Source of the DNA: Rossellomorea orangium | GTDB taxonomy: Bacteria; Bacillota; Bacilli; Bacillales; Bacillaceae_B | DNA: 64,000 nt | Assembly: GCF_019334305.1 (NCBI RefSeq) | Contig: NZ_JAHWGH010000018.1 | Location: 72,009-136,008, forward strand | Reading direction: 5' to 3' | The notes under the pieces: model-generated | Told to the model about the DNA's origin: nothing | Database searches by the model: none | What the model saw: only the letters and a program-made list of their open reading frames with translations | Part shown: positions 1 to 9,290 of the stretch, one piece after another | How the letters are laid out: every line of letters starts with the position of its first letter | Position numbering within the stretch: the stretch's first letter is position 1 | Translations under genes and position numbers: made by a program

Positions 1-120
1 CTCCAATCAACAGACGAAAAGTTTGACTATCACAAAAGAAATGTGGAGATTGCGTATGCCACTGCTTTTTCATTCGTTGCAGTGACTGATTTTCATATAA
101 TAGTCCTTTACTCTTTTTAC
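1..120 (-). repeat. Partial copy of a dispersed intergenic repeat
   Basis: The reverse complement of this stretch matches 45025-45142 at roughly 90 percent identity with almost no gaps. Shared blocks include CAGTCACTGCAACGAATGAA and CTTTTCGTC followed by GTTGATTG. At the 45-kb copy the repeat runs into a folded GC-rich element, so this copy probably continues left of the window. No coding capacity with a ribosome binding site was found. Confidence 0.75.
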
Positions 121-159
121 ACGCTGTTCAATTCGTCTTTTTCTTGTTAATATAAAACC

Positions 160-621
160 TCATCTAAAAATATAATCACTGGACACAGGTTTTTTCCCGA
201 TTTCCCTTGCCCACACGGATAACTGACCGATGTGATGGATTTCATGGGCCACTACATGCTGCAGAACCTTTTTGTAAGTGAAACTGTAGGTTCTACCAGA
301 TCTTGTTTTCATATTGAATTCTTTCTTGTCATAGGCTGGGATCCATAAGGAGAGAAATTGTTCAGTTTGTTGCCGGGTGTTTTCTGAAAAGCAAATGACT
401 TCGTCTAATGTTGAAACGGTATGTATGTCCTTCATCAGCACGGGTTTCCCCTGCAGCTGATTCATCCAAATCTGTTCACAATCCACCACATGATAAAGGT
501 TCTTTAGAATGCTTCCCATTCCGCCTTTCCGCTCTTTCAGCAATTCTTCATTCTCGATTTCCCTGCACCAATCAAACCAGTCACTCCTTACTTCCCAATT
601 ATAAGAAAAAAGTTCTATCAT
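160..621 (-). CDS. DinB/YfiT-family putative metalloenzyme
   Basis: This 153-residue protein fits the DinB-like four-helix-bundle family, whose members bind a divalent metal through three histidines; many are thiol transferases or have no known function. Candidate ligands are the histidine of LYHVVDCE (about residue 44) and the pair in VVAHEIHHIGQL near the C-terminus. Length is typical and the protein should be cytosolic. It is not the SOS polymerase DinB despite the name. It lies alone beside a dispersed repeat and its substrate cannot be told from the sequence. Confidence 0.8.
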   Translation of the reverse strand: MIELFSYNWEVRSDWFDWCREIENEELLKERKGGMGSILKNLYHVVDCEQIWMNQLQGKPVLMKDIHTVSTLDEVICFSENTRQQTEQFLSLWIPAYDKKEFNMKTRSGRTYSFTYKKVLQHVVAHEIHHIGQLSVWAREIGKKPVSSDYIFR

Positions 622-658
622 TCTCTCATCTATCCTTTCATTATGTCATTTAATACCG

Positions 659-943
659 CTATTCCATGAACAATCCAACCACAATGATCCGTAACCCATT
701 CAATGCACAAAAGGTCCCATAAATCAGCATTGTCATTCCCGTTCCAAAACCATAGGGATCAAATGGGCTTACAGATAAACCCGTTACAAGCATGATCAAA
801 GGACTGAGAAGGAAACATGTGACCCCCGCCCATATCCGCTTCTTTTTACTGCTTCCTGAAACCTTCACGACTAAAAAATTGGTGAATAGCAAAATCGTCA
901 CAAGCATCATTACCAAAAGAAACAATATGCCCCAATCACTCAT
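659..943 (-). CDS. Small membrane protein, function unknown
   Basis: This 94-residue protein has three predicted hydrophobic segments: residues about 5-27, a middle segment after the basic SSKKKRIW stretch, and a C-terminal one. An AAGGAG ribosome binding site lies 8 bases before the ATG. No family was recognised. It is the last of three consecutive small membrane protein genes on this strand (1798 to 659), which may be co-transcribed. Confidence 0.6.
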   Translation of the reverse strand: MSDWGILFLLVMMLVTILLFTNFLVVKVSGSSKKKRIWAGVTCFLLSPLIMLVTGLSVSPFDPYGFGTGMTMLIYGTFCALNGLRIIVVGLFME

Positions 944-964
944 ACCAATATCTCCTTCTTATCT

Positions 965-1414
965 CTAACTATAAGCAACCCAAAAGGAAAGTCCCCAACT
1001 CAATACGAGGAACAAGAGACTGGCAATGAAGTAGGGACTCTTATTCGAAGAGCTTGCGGATTCATATTCATACTTGAACTGATTATTCGTGATAAACTTA
1101 GCAAAAGTACCTGCCTGATTGAATTGTGCCTTTTTCGAGATGTTTGTCACCCACCCAAGTGCAAAGAAACAGAGACTGGAAATGAAGGCCGTATCCATCA
1201 AACTCCAATTTTTTAATGAGCTGACCATTATGGTAGAACTCAACATCAACGTAAACAGAATCAATACGACCGTAAGGAATAAGAATCTTGCAGGTATGAT
1301 TCTTTCTAATTGTTTACTGAATTGATCGATGAAGAATGCTATCCCCGTCCCGATGATTAGGATGATGATCGTTAGTAAAACATTAAAATAGTAATACAAT
1401 TTATTGACCTCCAT
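965..1414 (-). CDS. Hypothetical four-segment membrane protein
   Basis: This 149-residue protein has about four transmembrane segments and a polar loop (NQFKYEYESASSSNKSP) before the last one. No family was recognised. The start is uncertain. The ATG used here is 14 bases from a GGAGG, while a TTG five codons later has a GGAGG at ideal spacing. It lies 18 bp downstream of another small membrane protein gene and is probably co-transcribed with it. Confidence 0.55.
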   Translation of the reverse strand: MEVNKLYYYFNVLLTIIILIIGTGIAFFIDQFSKQLERIIPARFLFLTVVLILFTLMLSSTIMVSSLKNWSLMDTAFISSLCFFALGWVTNISKKAQFNQAGTFAKFITNNQFKYEYESASSSNKSPYFIASLLFLVLSWGLSFWVAYS

Positions 1415-1432
1415 TCATAAATAGTTAACCTC

Positions 1433-1798
1433 CTAAAACGAAAAGAAGAAGAAGATAGCATCGATGACTCCCAAACATAAAAGAGTGATGAGTATAGACG
1501 TTTTCTTCCAGTATCTTTTAAAGTACAAAAATAGCAAGGTGAAATATAAGAATCCTGCAGTGAAAAGGAATACAAAGAATTCCCTCGTCGACTTTCTATC
1601 AACATGGACTCCCTTCACATGAACCCATTGCAACTGTTGGTTGATATCCAGTGGGACCGTGAAGAACATCAGTCCGAATCCAATCAGCATAAACGCTCCC
1701 AGTAAATTTAGAAGGGAATACATACTCAACTGTTTTTTTGTATGATGATCTATAATCGTTTCATAATCAACATCGCTCTTTTCAACTCTTAATTCCAT
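1433..1798 (-). CDS. Hypothetical membrane protein
   Basis: This 121-residue protein has a charged N-terminal stretch of about 25 residues and then three hydrophobic segments. An AAAGGA ribosome binding site precedes the ATG. It heads the three-gene cluster of small membrane proteins. No family was recognised. The adjacent oxidoreductase is on the same strand but separated by 77 bp. Confidence 0.55.
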   Translation of the reverse strand: MELRVEKSDVDYETIIDHHTKKQLSMYSLLNLLGAFMLIGFGLMFFTVPLDINQQLQWVHVKGVHVDRKSTREFFVFLFTAGFLYFTLLFLYFKRYWKKTSILITLLCLGVIDAIFFFFSF

Positions 1799-1875
1799 AA
1801 AAAAATCCTTTCTGCCTGTTCTTTCCTACTACTACGAAAGAACAAACAGAAAGGTTTCAAACAATACTAAATTTG

Positions 1876-3240
1876 TCATTTTTTAGCAATATCTTCTCCC
1901 AAATATCTGCCTAAATATATACCACTCGCAGCTGCCTGAGATAAAGAATGGGACTCTCCAGAGCAATCACCAATCAAAAACAAATCAGGGACTTCCGTTT
2001 CAAAGTTCATGTCCGTCGGTAATTTAGGCTCATAGAACTTCGCATCCATGCCGTACAGGAGTGTATCAGGATGCACCTTCTCACCAATAAGCTCTTCCAA
2101 GCAAGCCATAAACTCAAGAAGCGCCTTCCCATACAGATCAGGAACCTCTTCCCGTACATTCCCACATTCCCCGTCGAGGGACGGACCTACAAGATTCCCT
2201 TCCAACGAATTTGACTTTCTATGTAACTGAAAATCTTCCAGCCTTTGAACGACAATCCTCTCCCGTCCTTGATTGATGCTTCCAATAATACTCAATGCAT
2301 ATTCCATGGCTTCATCATGGGAAGGGAAATATTGAGGCACGAATAAGCTGAAATTTAAATTCGCACTCGGGCTTTCCTTCTCACGTTCATTTTGTCCATC
2401 CGGCATCACAACCCCATGCTGATGTTTACGGATGATCCTCCCACGGGGATTCATACAATACGTGGTTGCACTGAAGGAATCTCTTTCAATCTTCAACTTC
2501 GTTTCAAACGTATCCTGCAATATCGACTGCAGCTGATCCCCTTTCATCTCTACACGAATCCCCAGATCCAGACGGGTTTCTCCAGGATGAAGTCCAAGAG
2601 ATGCGGCTTGTTTTTTCAACCACGAGCTGCCGCTCATCCCGGTTCCGATCACTACTTTTCCAGTGGTGAATTCACCTTTATCGGTTTGGATCCGAAAGCC
2701 TGATTTATGTATTGATACCCTATCAACGTGCGTTTCAAAATGGAAATGAACCCTGTTTTTCAGAAACTCATATATCTTTTGGAACACTTCATTCGCCAGA
2801 ATTGTCCCAAGATGTCGAACCTCCGTTGATAGTGCCCGTAAGCCTGATTGTACGGCCTTATTCGAAAGATCCTTATTTTTTGTACTGTAAATAGGTCTGA
2901 TGCCGCCACCAAATTCACAGAGGATCTTGTCCACTTCCTTCATTAAGTCAAGGGTATGCTGCTTTCCGATCTTCCTGCCAAGCTCTCCTCCGAAATCATT
3001 CGTATAATTGAACTTCCCTTCTGATTTACCGAGGCCGGCAAAGCCGATATATTTACTGCATAGACCCACACAGGTGCACTCTCTACCGGCATCTAATCCA
3101 CACACCCGCTCACTCAGTTCCTTGCCAACATCGATCATATGGATGGTGAGATGCTCATTTTGGTTCATCAAGGTGTAAGCGAGAAACACACTGCTCACAC
3201 CTGCTCCTATGATAGTGATGTCATGATGATTTGATTGCAT
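1876..3240 (-). CDS. NAD(P)/FAD-dependent oxidoreductase
   Basis: This 454-residue protein opens with a dinucleotide-binding motif (DITIIGAGVSSVFLAYTL, residues 7-24). A glycine motif (KVVIGTGMSGSSWL) follows in the middle, and the C-terminus carries an FAD-ribityl motif (FLIGDCSGESHSLSQAAASG). An early cysteine cluster (CGLDAGRECTCVGLC) is a candidate redox or metal site. The layout resembles HI0933/GidA-like flavoproteins, but the substrate is unknown. The codons at 2176-2188 (minus strand) coincide with one copy of the dispersed GGTCCGTCCC motif. The DUF2785 gene lies 15 bp upstream, so the two are probably co-transcribed. Confidence 0.8.
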   Translation of the reverse strand: MQSNHHDITIIGAGVSSVFLAYTLMNQNEHLTIHMIDVGKELSERVCGLDAGRECTCVGLCSKYIGFAGLGKSEGKFNYTNDFGGELGRKIGKQHTLDLMKEVDKILCEFGGGIRPIYSTKNKDLSNKAVQSGLRALSTEVRHLGTILANEVFQKIYEFLKNRVHFHFETHVDRVSIHKSGFRIQTDKGEFTTGKVVIGTGMSGSSWLKKQAASLGLHPGETRLDLGIRVEMKGDQLQSILQDTFETKLKIERDSFSATTYCMNPRGRIIRKHQHGVVMPDGQNEREKESPSANLNFSLFVPQYFPSHDEAMEYALSIIGSINQGRERIVVQRLEDFQLHRKSNSLEGNLVGPSLDGECGNVREEVPDLYGKALLEFMACLEELIGEKVHPDTLLYGMDAKFYEPKLPTDMNFETEVPDLFLIGDCSGESHSLSQAAASGIYLGRYLGEDIAKK

Positions 3241-3255
3241 CCTCCGCTCCTCCTT

Positions 3256-4104
3256 TTAGTTGAATACGTGCCTATGCCACTTTTGCAGCACGGTACCAAT
3301 ATGGTCCCTTGATTTGCTCCCGGTATCTTTCCATTTCAGACGGAAATAACAGGTTTGCATGAATTGTTGGACAGTCATTTGCTCTCTGTAAAAGGATAGG
3401 GAATATCCATTTTCCGTGTAACGTTCATTTACAGAACCGGACAAGTTCATCAGCCATGTATGCAGCTCTTCATCAGTCAACCCTTTTTCGACCAGTGCCT
3501 CAATGGCTGAACATAAGCGTCCATCCTCGTTATCTACATAAGTTGCTTCTTTGAATATGCATGATTTGACGATATCAAGACTTCTCTGATGAAGCTCCTC
3601 TGGAAATTGGGGGTGTCTGATGACTTCCGTTAAATAATCGGCTCCGTGTGCAATGCTATGGGCCCATCCCTTCCTTTGGACATAACCCCGGGTATCGACT
3701 TCTGCCTCTAAATAATGAAAACAGGCATGAATTGCTTCCTGGACTTTTTCAGAGGGTAAAAATGGCCGTTCACGGTCTTTAGCCAAAAGTAATGCCAGTA
3801 CTAAAGATGAAAATGCCCGTGTGAAGACCGAATCATCTTCCTTTTTTCCGATTTCATTAAATAAGTGACTTTCGTCTATACAAATATCAAATAGAAATAA
3901 CATTTGCTCTTGGGATAGGTGGTTTCCTTCCATCAATCTGTAAAAGCTTGTATAAATCAACGAATCCCTTAATTCTCCATCGATGGAACCAATGTGGTGG
4001 ACCATATCTTTTAATAATGCATCCATGTCCCAGTCTTTTATGGAGTCTGGACATGTGAAATCGATTCTCCTCATTTTCTCTTTTAAATGTTCTTCCGTTA
4101 TCAT
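3256..4104 (-). CDS. DUF2785 domain-containing protein
   Basis: This 282-residue soluble, mainly helical protein carries the DUF2785 signature around WAHSIAHGADYLTEV (about residues 148-162). A GGGGAG ribosome binding site lies 9 bases before the ATG. The family has no established function; some members are HEAT-like scaffolds. It sits directly upstream of the FAD oxidoreductase with a 15-bp gap, the only functional hint. Confidence 0.75.
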   Translation of the reverse strand: MITEEHLKEKMRRIDFTCPDSIKDWDMDALLKDMVHHIGSIDGELRDSLIYTSFYRLMEGNHLSQEQMLFLFDICIDESHLFNEIGKKEDDSVFTRAFSSLVLALLLAKDRERPFLPSEKVQEAIHACFHYLEAEVDTRGYVQRKGWAHSIAHGADYLTEVIRHPQFPEELHQRSLDIVKSCIFKEATYVDNEDGRLCSAIEALVEKGLTDEELHTWLMNLSGSVNERYTENGYSLSFYREQMTVQQFMQTCYFRLKWKDTGSKSRDHIGTVLQKWHRHVFN

Positions 4105-4158
4105 ATCCGAATTCTCCCCGCAATAAATCTATTTCTATCCTACCATAAAACACTTTGA

Positions 4159-4172
4159 GAGGTCCGTCCCTC
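4159..4172. repeat. Copy of the GAGGTCCGTCCCTC palindromic motif
   Basis: The 14-bp motif GAGGTCCGTCCCTC can fold as GAGG/CCTC around a TCCGTC loop. It overlaps the stop codon of the MFS gene by one base. It is one of eight near-identical copies in the window (see 14206, 35211 and 42367). Confidence 0.75.
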
Positions 4173-5392
4173 TATTTATCTATTAAACTATGATGCAAAT
4201 ACGGAATGGAGGAGAGAGTGGAGATGGCACCTGCCAGCATGATTGTATAGTGTGTCCCGATGGATTCTGCCAATAGTCCCGCCAGGAATGCGGCAAGGGG
4301 CATGAATACCCACGTCATGAGACGGCATGTGGCCTGCACTCTTCCCAACAGGTGATCTGGCGTCAGTGTTTGCCTTATGGTAATGATGCACGGGCTCATC
4401 ATCGATGCACAGAACGTCCCGACTGCATTCATGATGACAAGCCCTGTATAAGATTCCATCCAACCGAAACAAAGGATCGATAGTCCTCCGATCACAGAAG
4501 AACCAAATAATATGCTGCGATAAGAGAACCGCTTCCGGAACAGGCTCGACGTCACCGCACCCAAAATAGCGCCTACTCCTCCCATTGATAATAACCATCC
4601 TATCGAAACCGTGTTCAATTGGATGGAATCCTTAAGGTGAAACACCAATAGTGTAAGGAATAAAGTAGTTCCGAACACAGAAGCTACCATGGCGAGGTTG
4701 GTATACAAAATCGGTTTGGTCTTTACGACGTATACAAACCCTTCCCAGATCCCTCCCCAAATCGAAATCACTGGAACCTTCTTCTCCTTCATCCGCAGAC
4801 TTGCAATGGCAAGGAAAGACAGCAGGAAGCTGACGCTGTTAACCATCAAGGCGTAGCCTGGATTAAAGAAGGAAATAATCAATCCTCCCAGCCCCGGGGC
4901 GATAAACACCGCTAAATTGAAAATCCCTGAATTCACGGAATTTACAGCCTGAAGGTCTTCTCCCCTGACAAGTCCGGGTATCGAGGCAAATTGAGATGTA
5001 TTATATATTTGACTCAATAGTCCAATACCGAACACCGCAGGGTAGATCATCCACATTTCCAGAATTCCCAGTATGAAGAGAACCCCGATCACACCGACAA
5101 GTAAGCATCGCCCTAAATCACATAGTAGAAGCAAGTGCTTACGGTTAAACCGATCAGACAGTATCCCTGCAAATGGCTGCAGTAAAATCGGCAGCCTCTC
5201 AAGAGCGGCTACGATTCCCATGCTGACAGGTGATCCGGTGATACTCAGTACCATTAGAGGAATGGCGATTAAATAGATCTGGTCCCCGAAAAATGAAATC
5301 AAATTCCCACCCATGAATCTGAAAACGGAATAGTTTTTCTTTAAAGGCGGTAGTTCATGCATTTGATTAATACTGACCGACGGTTCTCCCAA
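4172..5392 (-). CDS. MFS transporter, probable drug or metabolite exporter
   Basis: This 406-residue protein has about 12 predicted membrane segments. The MFS loop 2-3 motif is visible as GILSDRFNRKHLLLLCD near residue 77. It belongs to the EntS/MFS_3-like efflux group (proton-coupled export at the cytoplasmic membrane); the substrate is unknown. The start is a TTG preceded by GGGGGAGG at 7 bases. It follows the ArsR-type regulator gene by 16 bp, so the two form an operon in which the regulator probably controls the pump. Confidence 0.82.
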   Translation of the reverse strand: MGEPSVSINQMHELPPLKKNYSVFRFMGGNLISFFGDQIYLIAIPLMVLSITGSPVSMGIVAALERLPILLQPFAGILSDRFNRKHLLLLCDLGRCLLVGVIGVLFILGILEMWMIYPAVFGIGLLSQIYNTSQFASIPGLVRGEDLQAVNSVNSGIFNLAVFIAPGLGGLIISFFNPGYALMVNSVSFLLSFLAIASLRMKEKKVPVISIWGGIWEGFVYVVKTKPILYTNLAMVASVFGTTLFLTLLVFHLKDSIQLNTVSIGWLLSMGGVGAILGAVTSSLFRKRFSYRSILFGSSVIGGLSILCFGWMESYTGLVIMNAVGTFCASMMSPCIITIRQTLTPDHLLGRVQATCRLMTWVFMPLAAFLAGLLAESIGTHYTIMLAGAISTLSSIPYLHHSLIDK

Positions 5393-5408
5393 GTTACTTC
5401 CTCCCCCT

Positions 5409-6452
5409 TTAGTCCATTAGATAGTGCATCAATTCTTTTGACAGCGATTCTACAGCGTTCTCTTTCAAGCGGTATTTTCCATCCTGGATGTCGACAAGCC
5501 TGGCTGATCTGAGGATTTTCAAATGATGATGGACGGTGGATTTCCCCATGCTCAGTTCATTCGTGATTTCCTGCAAGGTGCGTTCTGATCGTTTTAACAA
5601 TTTCACCATCCTGAGGCGCGCATCATCCCCGAGGGCTTTATGCTTCTGTACAAGAAAATAGTCTGGCATATCCTTATCGTCAGGGTAGATACTTTCATTG
5701 GCTACAGGGTAATAAAACACTTTGACTCCTTCTACATCTCCTTCAACATTCCAAGGACGGTAAATGGATTGTGGAATGAGTAGGACTGTGTGGACTGCAG
5801 GCTCCGGCAAATAGGTGATGCCGCCTGTCGCCCATTCCACTAAAGCTTCGGGATTGAGCTTTTCACTCATCTCTTTCTTCGACTTTATATCCCTTGTTAA
5901 TATTCCGGACAGTGTCTCTTGTTCAGGTAGAATCACTTCTTCATACCAGCGGGTCATCACACTCTTTACGTGCCTCTTAAGGTTGTGGACATTCGTCGTG
6001 CAGATGAATTCAATATAACCTGGATAATATGGGTTATCATTACTTTCTTGTTTCAATCTGTTCCGTGATGCTACATCACCTTTAGAAGCGAGCATGCGAA
6101 ATTCCTGCAACTTCATTCCTATATAAGGAATGCAATGGTATTTGAATTTTTCATCTTCCAATTCATCCACATTGGTAATGAACTCATCCAAGGATCGGAA
6201 TTCTTTTTGATGCAATAGTAGGAGCAAGGATTTCCAGGTATTATTCTTTTCTACATACTCCAAGTCTTGAATCAGTGAACGGGATAAAGATTTTTTTAAC
6301 TTGTCCCATGATTCTTTGGTTTTTTCTAACGTTTCAATGAGCCTGGTATTGGTTATTGCCGCAATCCCCAAAGCACATTCCCATAGAAGGGAAGCTTCCA
6401 TTTTCACTTCGTATGTTTCTCTTTTCCGACTGGTCATATGGAGCACATCCAT
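5409..6452 (-). CDS. ArsR-family winged-helix regulator with long N-terminal domain
   Basis: This 347-residue protein has a C-terminal winged-helix domain (about 255-335, with SERTLQEITNELSMGKSTVHHHLKILRSA) after a large sensor-like N-terminal region. That region has no recognisable metal-binding cysteines. The start MDVLHM is chosen because AAAGGGGTGG precedes it; an in-frame upstream extension of 61 codons lacks a site and is low-complexity. It is the first gene of the operon with the MFS pump and probably a ligand-released repressor of it. The ligand is unknown. Confidence 0.8.
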   Translation of the reverse strand: MDVLHMTSRKRETYEVKMEASLLWECALGIAAITNTRLIETLEKTKESWDKLKKSLSRSLIQDLEYVEKNNTWKSLLLLLHQKEFRSLDEFITNVDELEDEKFKYHCIPYIGMKLQEFRMLASKGDVASRNRLKQESNDNPYYPGYIEFICTTNVHNLKRHVKSVMTRWYEEVILPEQETLSGILTRDIKSKKEMSEKLNPEALVEWATGGITYLPEPAVHTVLLIPQSIYRPWNVEGDVEGVKVFYYPVANESIYPDDKDMPDYFLVQKHKALGDDARLRMVKLLKRSERTLQEITNELSMGKSTVHHHLKILRSARLVDIQDGKYRLKENAVESLSKELMHYLMD

Positions 6453-6905
6453 ATTGATCCACCCCTTTTCCAAAAATTTCTTCTTAATGAATATTCTATA
6501 ATTGCCGAACGGTGAATTCAATATAAATCGAACAAAAAAATCAAATGAGTTAATTCTTATAAAAAAATCGTTGAAGATACTTTTCTTTCTGATGATGGAG
6601 CAAAAATATTGTTTTTCACTAGCTTTTAAGGACAAAAAGGGTTTAAAGATGCATTTCTAAATGGGGAGTGAGGTTGTTCATTACCGGAATTGCGTCATTT
6701 TCTGTCTTGATTGCGTCATAATTTACTTTATTGCATCATTTTGGATGTCGATTGCGTCATTATCACAAGAATTGCGTCAAATCCTTTGTAAATTGCGTCT
6801 TTTTGAAAATTATGGAAATTCCAGCCCTCTCTCCGCCCCGATCTACTGCACAGCAAAAAAGCACACAAATCCCATACAGGAATTCATGTGCTTCAATTAA
6901 AAGTG
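6453..6905. other. 453-bp gene-free region between the ArsR-type gene and rlmN
   Basis: Both flanking genes are on the minus strand, so this holds the promoter region of the ArsR-type gene and the 3' flank of rlmN. The notable content is the six-copy ATTGCGTCA array at 6689-6800. The remainder is AT-rich, without a convincing gene. Short plus-strand reading frames over the array lack ribosome binding sites. Confidence 0.6.
6689..6800. repeat. Six phased copies of ATTGCGTCA (reverse TGACGCAAT)
   Basis: Copies begin at 6689, 6710, 6730, 6751, 6771 and 6792, giving spacings of 21, 20, 21, 20 and 21 bp. The third has one change (ATTGCATCA) and the last ends in T. The spacing equals two turns of B-DNA, so all copies lie on one helix face. 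The sequence between copies is not conserved. The function is unknown; cooperative protein binding is the simplest reading. Confidence 0.85.
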
Positions 6906-7976
6906 TTATGATTTAACTTTATCTTTCTTGATCTGCTTACTTCTCAGCTGACCGCATGCAGCATCGATATCCGTTCCCTGCTCCACGCGCACTCCACAGT
7001 TGATACCATGCTCCAGCAGGGTACCATAGAATTCAACAATTGCTTCTTTAGTACTTCTTTGATACTGGTTGTGTTCGTCGACCGGATTATAAGGAATCAA
7101 GTTCACGTATGAAAGGTGACGCTTATTCTTCAGAAGCTTCGCCAGCTGAAGTGCCTCTTCCTTATGATCATTCACATCACTTAAGAGGATATACTCAAAT
7201 GTGATTCGACGATTGGTCTTCTCTAGATAATAATCAATCGCAGGCATGAGTTTCTCTAAAGGATATGCACGATTGATCTTCATGATCCTTGTACGCAATT
7301 CGTTGTTTGGCGCATGAAGGGAAACAGCCAAATTAATTTGGATGTTTTCATCAGCAAACTTGTAAATCTTATCTGCCAGTCCACTTGTTGATACGGTAAT
7401 ATGACGCGCTCCGATGGAAAGACCTTTCTGGTCATTTACAACTCGGAAGAAGTCCATCATATTATCATAGTTATCGAACGGCTCACCGATTCCCATAACG
7501 ACGATATGACTGACACGTTCGCCGTTCCCTGCTTCATCCAGGTGATGTTGAACATTCATGATCTGTTCCACAATTTCACCACTTGATAAGTCGCGATTCT
7601 TCTTTAACAGTCCACTTGCACAGAATGTACAACCGATGTTACAACCTACCTGTGTTGTGACACACACACTCAATCCATAGTTGAAACGCATCAAGACGGT
7701 TTCAATCAGGTTCCCATCCTCAAGCTTGAATAAGAATTTAATGGTACCATCCTTTGATTCCTGCTTGATTTCCTGTGTGAGTGTATGGAGATAGAAGTGA
7801 TCTTCAAGAAGTTGAACACAATCAGCGTTCAGGTTCTTCATATCAGCAAAGTTTGTCACACGTTTCTTATATAACCAATCCCATACTTGAGCTGCACGGA
7901 ATTTCTTTTGACCGTTCTCTACGAGCCAAGACGTTAATTGATCTAATGTTAATCCATATATGGATTTCTTTTCCAT
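6906..7976 (-). CDS. rlmN: Dual-specificity 23S rRNA/tRNA adenine-C2 methyltransferase RlmN
   Basis: This 356-residue radical-SAM enzyme methylates C2 of A2503 in 23S rRNA and of A37 in some tRNAs. The 4Fe-4S ligand motif [12 protein letters not shown] places cysteines at 112, 116 and 119. The catalytic cysteine near the C-terminus is in [19 protein letters not shown]. The length matches the family. Here it stands alone. A GAGGG ribosome binding site precedes the ATG. RlmN rather than the resistance enzyme Cfr is favoured by sequence and single-copy context. Confidence 0.95.
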   Translation of the reverse strand: MEKKSIYGLTLDQLTSWLVENGQKKFRAAQVWDWLYKKRVTNFADMKNLNADCVQLLEDHFYLHTLTQEIKQESKDGTIKFLFKLEDGNLIETVLMRFNYGLSVCVTTQVGCNIGCTFCASGLLKKNRDLSSGEIVEQIMNVQHHLDEAGNGERVSHIVVMGIGEPFDNYDNMMDFFRVVNDQKGLSIGARHITVSTSGLADKIYKFADENIQINLAVSLHAPNNELRTRIMKINRAYPLEKLMPAIDYYLEKTNRRITFEYILLSDVNDHKEEALQLAKLLKNKRHLSYVNLIPYNPVDEHNQYQRSTKEAIVEFYGTLLEHGINCGVRVEQGTDIDAACGQLRSKQIKKDKVKS

Positions 7977-8132
7977 TTAAAACCCTCATTTCGAAACTCT
8001 ACAATTTTCTACTTATCTATACTACTTAAAGTATGGGAATGTTTCAAGGGATTTATAAGTGTTGAGAAGAATTGGAATTCCGTAATATAGTATAACATTA
8101 GAAAAATACACCTTTTGTTTACCTCTTTTGTC

Positions 8133-8774
8133 TTAATGATTGATCCGAAGAATGAAATCGTCCAATTTTTCTTTGTTTTTCAGCTTGTCATTGCACTCAT
8201 CACTGTCCTGGCATATATAATTCCCTTTTTTAACAAAAGTACCTTGAGCAGATCCCTTGGATTCTGACATGTAAAACCCAATACTAGAAAAGGTGTTACA
8301 AATGGTGCAGATCCCTTTTTTACTGCTGTTTTTAAACGTTCCTCTAAATCCTTTTAATTCCCCGTTGTATTCTGCAATCATATATTTTCGTTCCTGACCG
8401 TAATCATTCCAGCCTAAATAGGAGATGTCCCGGAAATCAATATCTTCCCAGTCAGGTGTCTTCAATTTTTTAACCTTGGGAAATAACTTTCTTACTGCAT
8501 GATCATTCACTGTCGGAAAGGGGATCACATATGACTTTAATCCGATTAAATAATCTTCAGCATGTTCTGTATCACGGATATCTTCTATTGGTTTAAGCAC
8601 CGTTTGCTGTGAAGGCGAAAGTTTATCAAACAGATTTGTCACTTTGTCCTGCACAAGTCCCTTTAAAGCTTGTAAGACACTCAAGTCATTCACGGTTGCA
8701 TATCCATTGATCAGCACTTGTGTTTGATAAGAAATAAAATTATATTGATCATTCCGAATAAATGGTTCCATCAT
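8133..8774 (-). CDS. FusB/FusC-family EF-G-binding protein
   Basis: This 213-residue protein matches the FusB family, which binds elongation factor G and releases it from fusidic-acid-stalled ribosomes. It has an N-terminal helical domain and a C-terminal zinc-binding domain with cysteines in GICTICNTFSS and GNYICQDSDECNDKL. The ATG is chosen because AGGAGCG lies just upstream of two adjacent ATGs; the in-frame extension has no site. Chromosomal homologues are common in Bacillales, so drug resistance is possible but not shown. Confidence 0.82.
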   Translation of the reverse strand: MMEPFIRNDQYNFISYQTQVLINGYATVNDLSVLQALKGLVQDKVTNLFDKLSPSQQTVLKPIEDIRDTEHAEDYLIGLKSYVIPFPTVNDHAVRKLFPKVKKLKTPDWEDIDFRDISYLGWNDYGQERKYMIAEYNGELKGFRGTFKNSSKKGICTICNTFSSIGFYMSESKGSAQGTFVKKGNYICQDSDECNDKLKNKEKLDDFILRINH

Positions 8775-8924
8775 AATCGCTCCTAAATACCTGTGTTTTA
8801 TATACCCTGCACTCTTCGATAAACTCGGGTCAATCATTCCTGCTACAGGGTGTTTCCTTATACTATATACCTTTACAGATCATCAGGGTATGTATAGTTT
8901 CATTTAGAATTGATCATTACACAG

Positions 8925-8955
8925 AAAAAAAGCACTGATTCTCTCAGCACTTTTT
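8925..8955 (-). terminator. Terminator of the CD3324-family gene
   Basis: A hairpin with 10-bp arms AAAGTGCTGA/TCAGTGCTTT, followed by a T-run on the minus strand, overlaps the last codons of the gene. Confidence 0.8.
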
Positions 8956-9210
8956 GTATACGATTTTCTTGATTGTTTCACTTGAAAGGTAATGGTCATC
9001 AGCCAATTCATGAATTGACTTTCCATTCCGGAAAGCTGTTCTGATTTCAGCATTTCTTTCATCCATGACCCTTCTAGTACCGGAACGGCTCCCCCACTTA
9101 AGGTGCTCTGATTTCGGTTTTGGTATATAGATTGTTTCCCCCTGTACGTATTTCTGGATCTCGCTCACTAACGATGGAGGCAGCACATTATCTGCTTTTA
9201 CATATTTCAT
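8944..9210 (-). CDS. CD3324-family small DNA-binding protein
   Basis: This 88-residue protein starts MKYVKADNVLPPSLV and ends with a helix-turn-helix-like region (ELADDHYLSSETIKKIVYKK). It resembles the Mor/CD3324 group, which is related to phage Mor activators and is probably DNA-binding. AAGGAG precedes the ATG. Its target is unknown, and no other phage gene is nearby. The long leader upstream contains an inverted repeat (9285-9345). Confidence 0.75.
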   Translation of the reverse strand: MKYVKADNVLPPSLVSEIQKYVQGETIYIPKPKSEHLKWGSRSGTRRVMDERNAEIRTAFRNGKSIHELADDHYLSSETIKKIVYKKC

Positions 9211-9290
9211 TTCAGTCAGCTCCTTATTTTCTTGTGAATTCAGTCAATAAGGTGCAAAGCCGACTTACTAGAAACGATCTTTCATGGCGA

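Noticed and set aside
4188-4598. 136-codon frame inside the MFS transporter gene
   Set aside because: Same strand, different frame, no start signal; the MFS frame has full family similarity.
6453-6635. 61-codon N-terminal extension of the ArsR-type regulator
   Set aside because: It is AT-rich, lacks a ribosome binding site, and the internal ATG has an excellent one.
6689-6800. Could the phased 9-mers be a CRISPR array
   Set aside because: Repeats of 9 bp with 11-12-bp gaps are far too short, and no cas genes are present.
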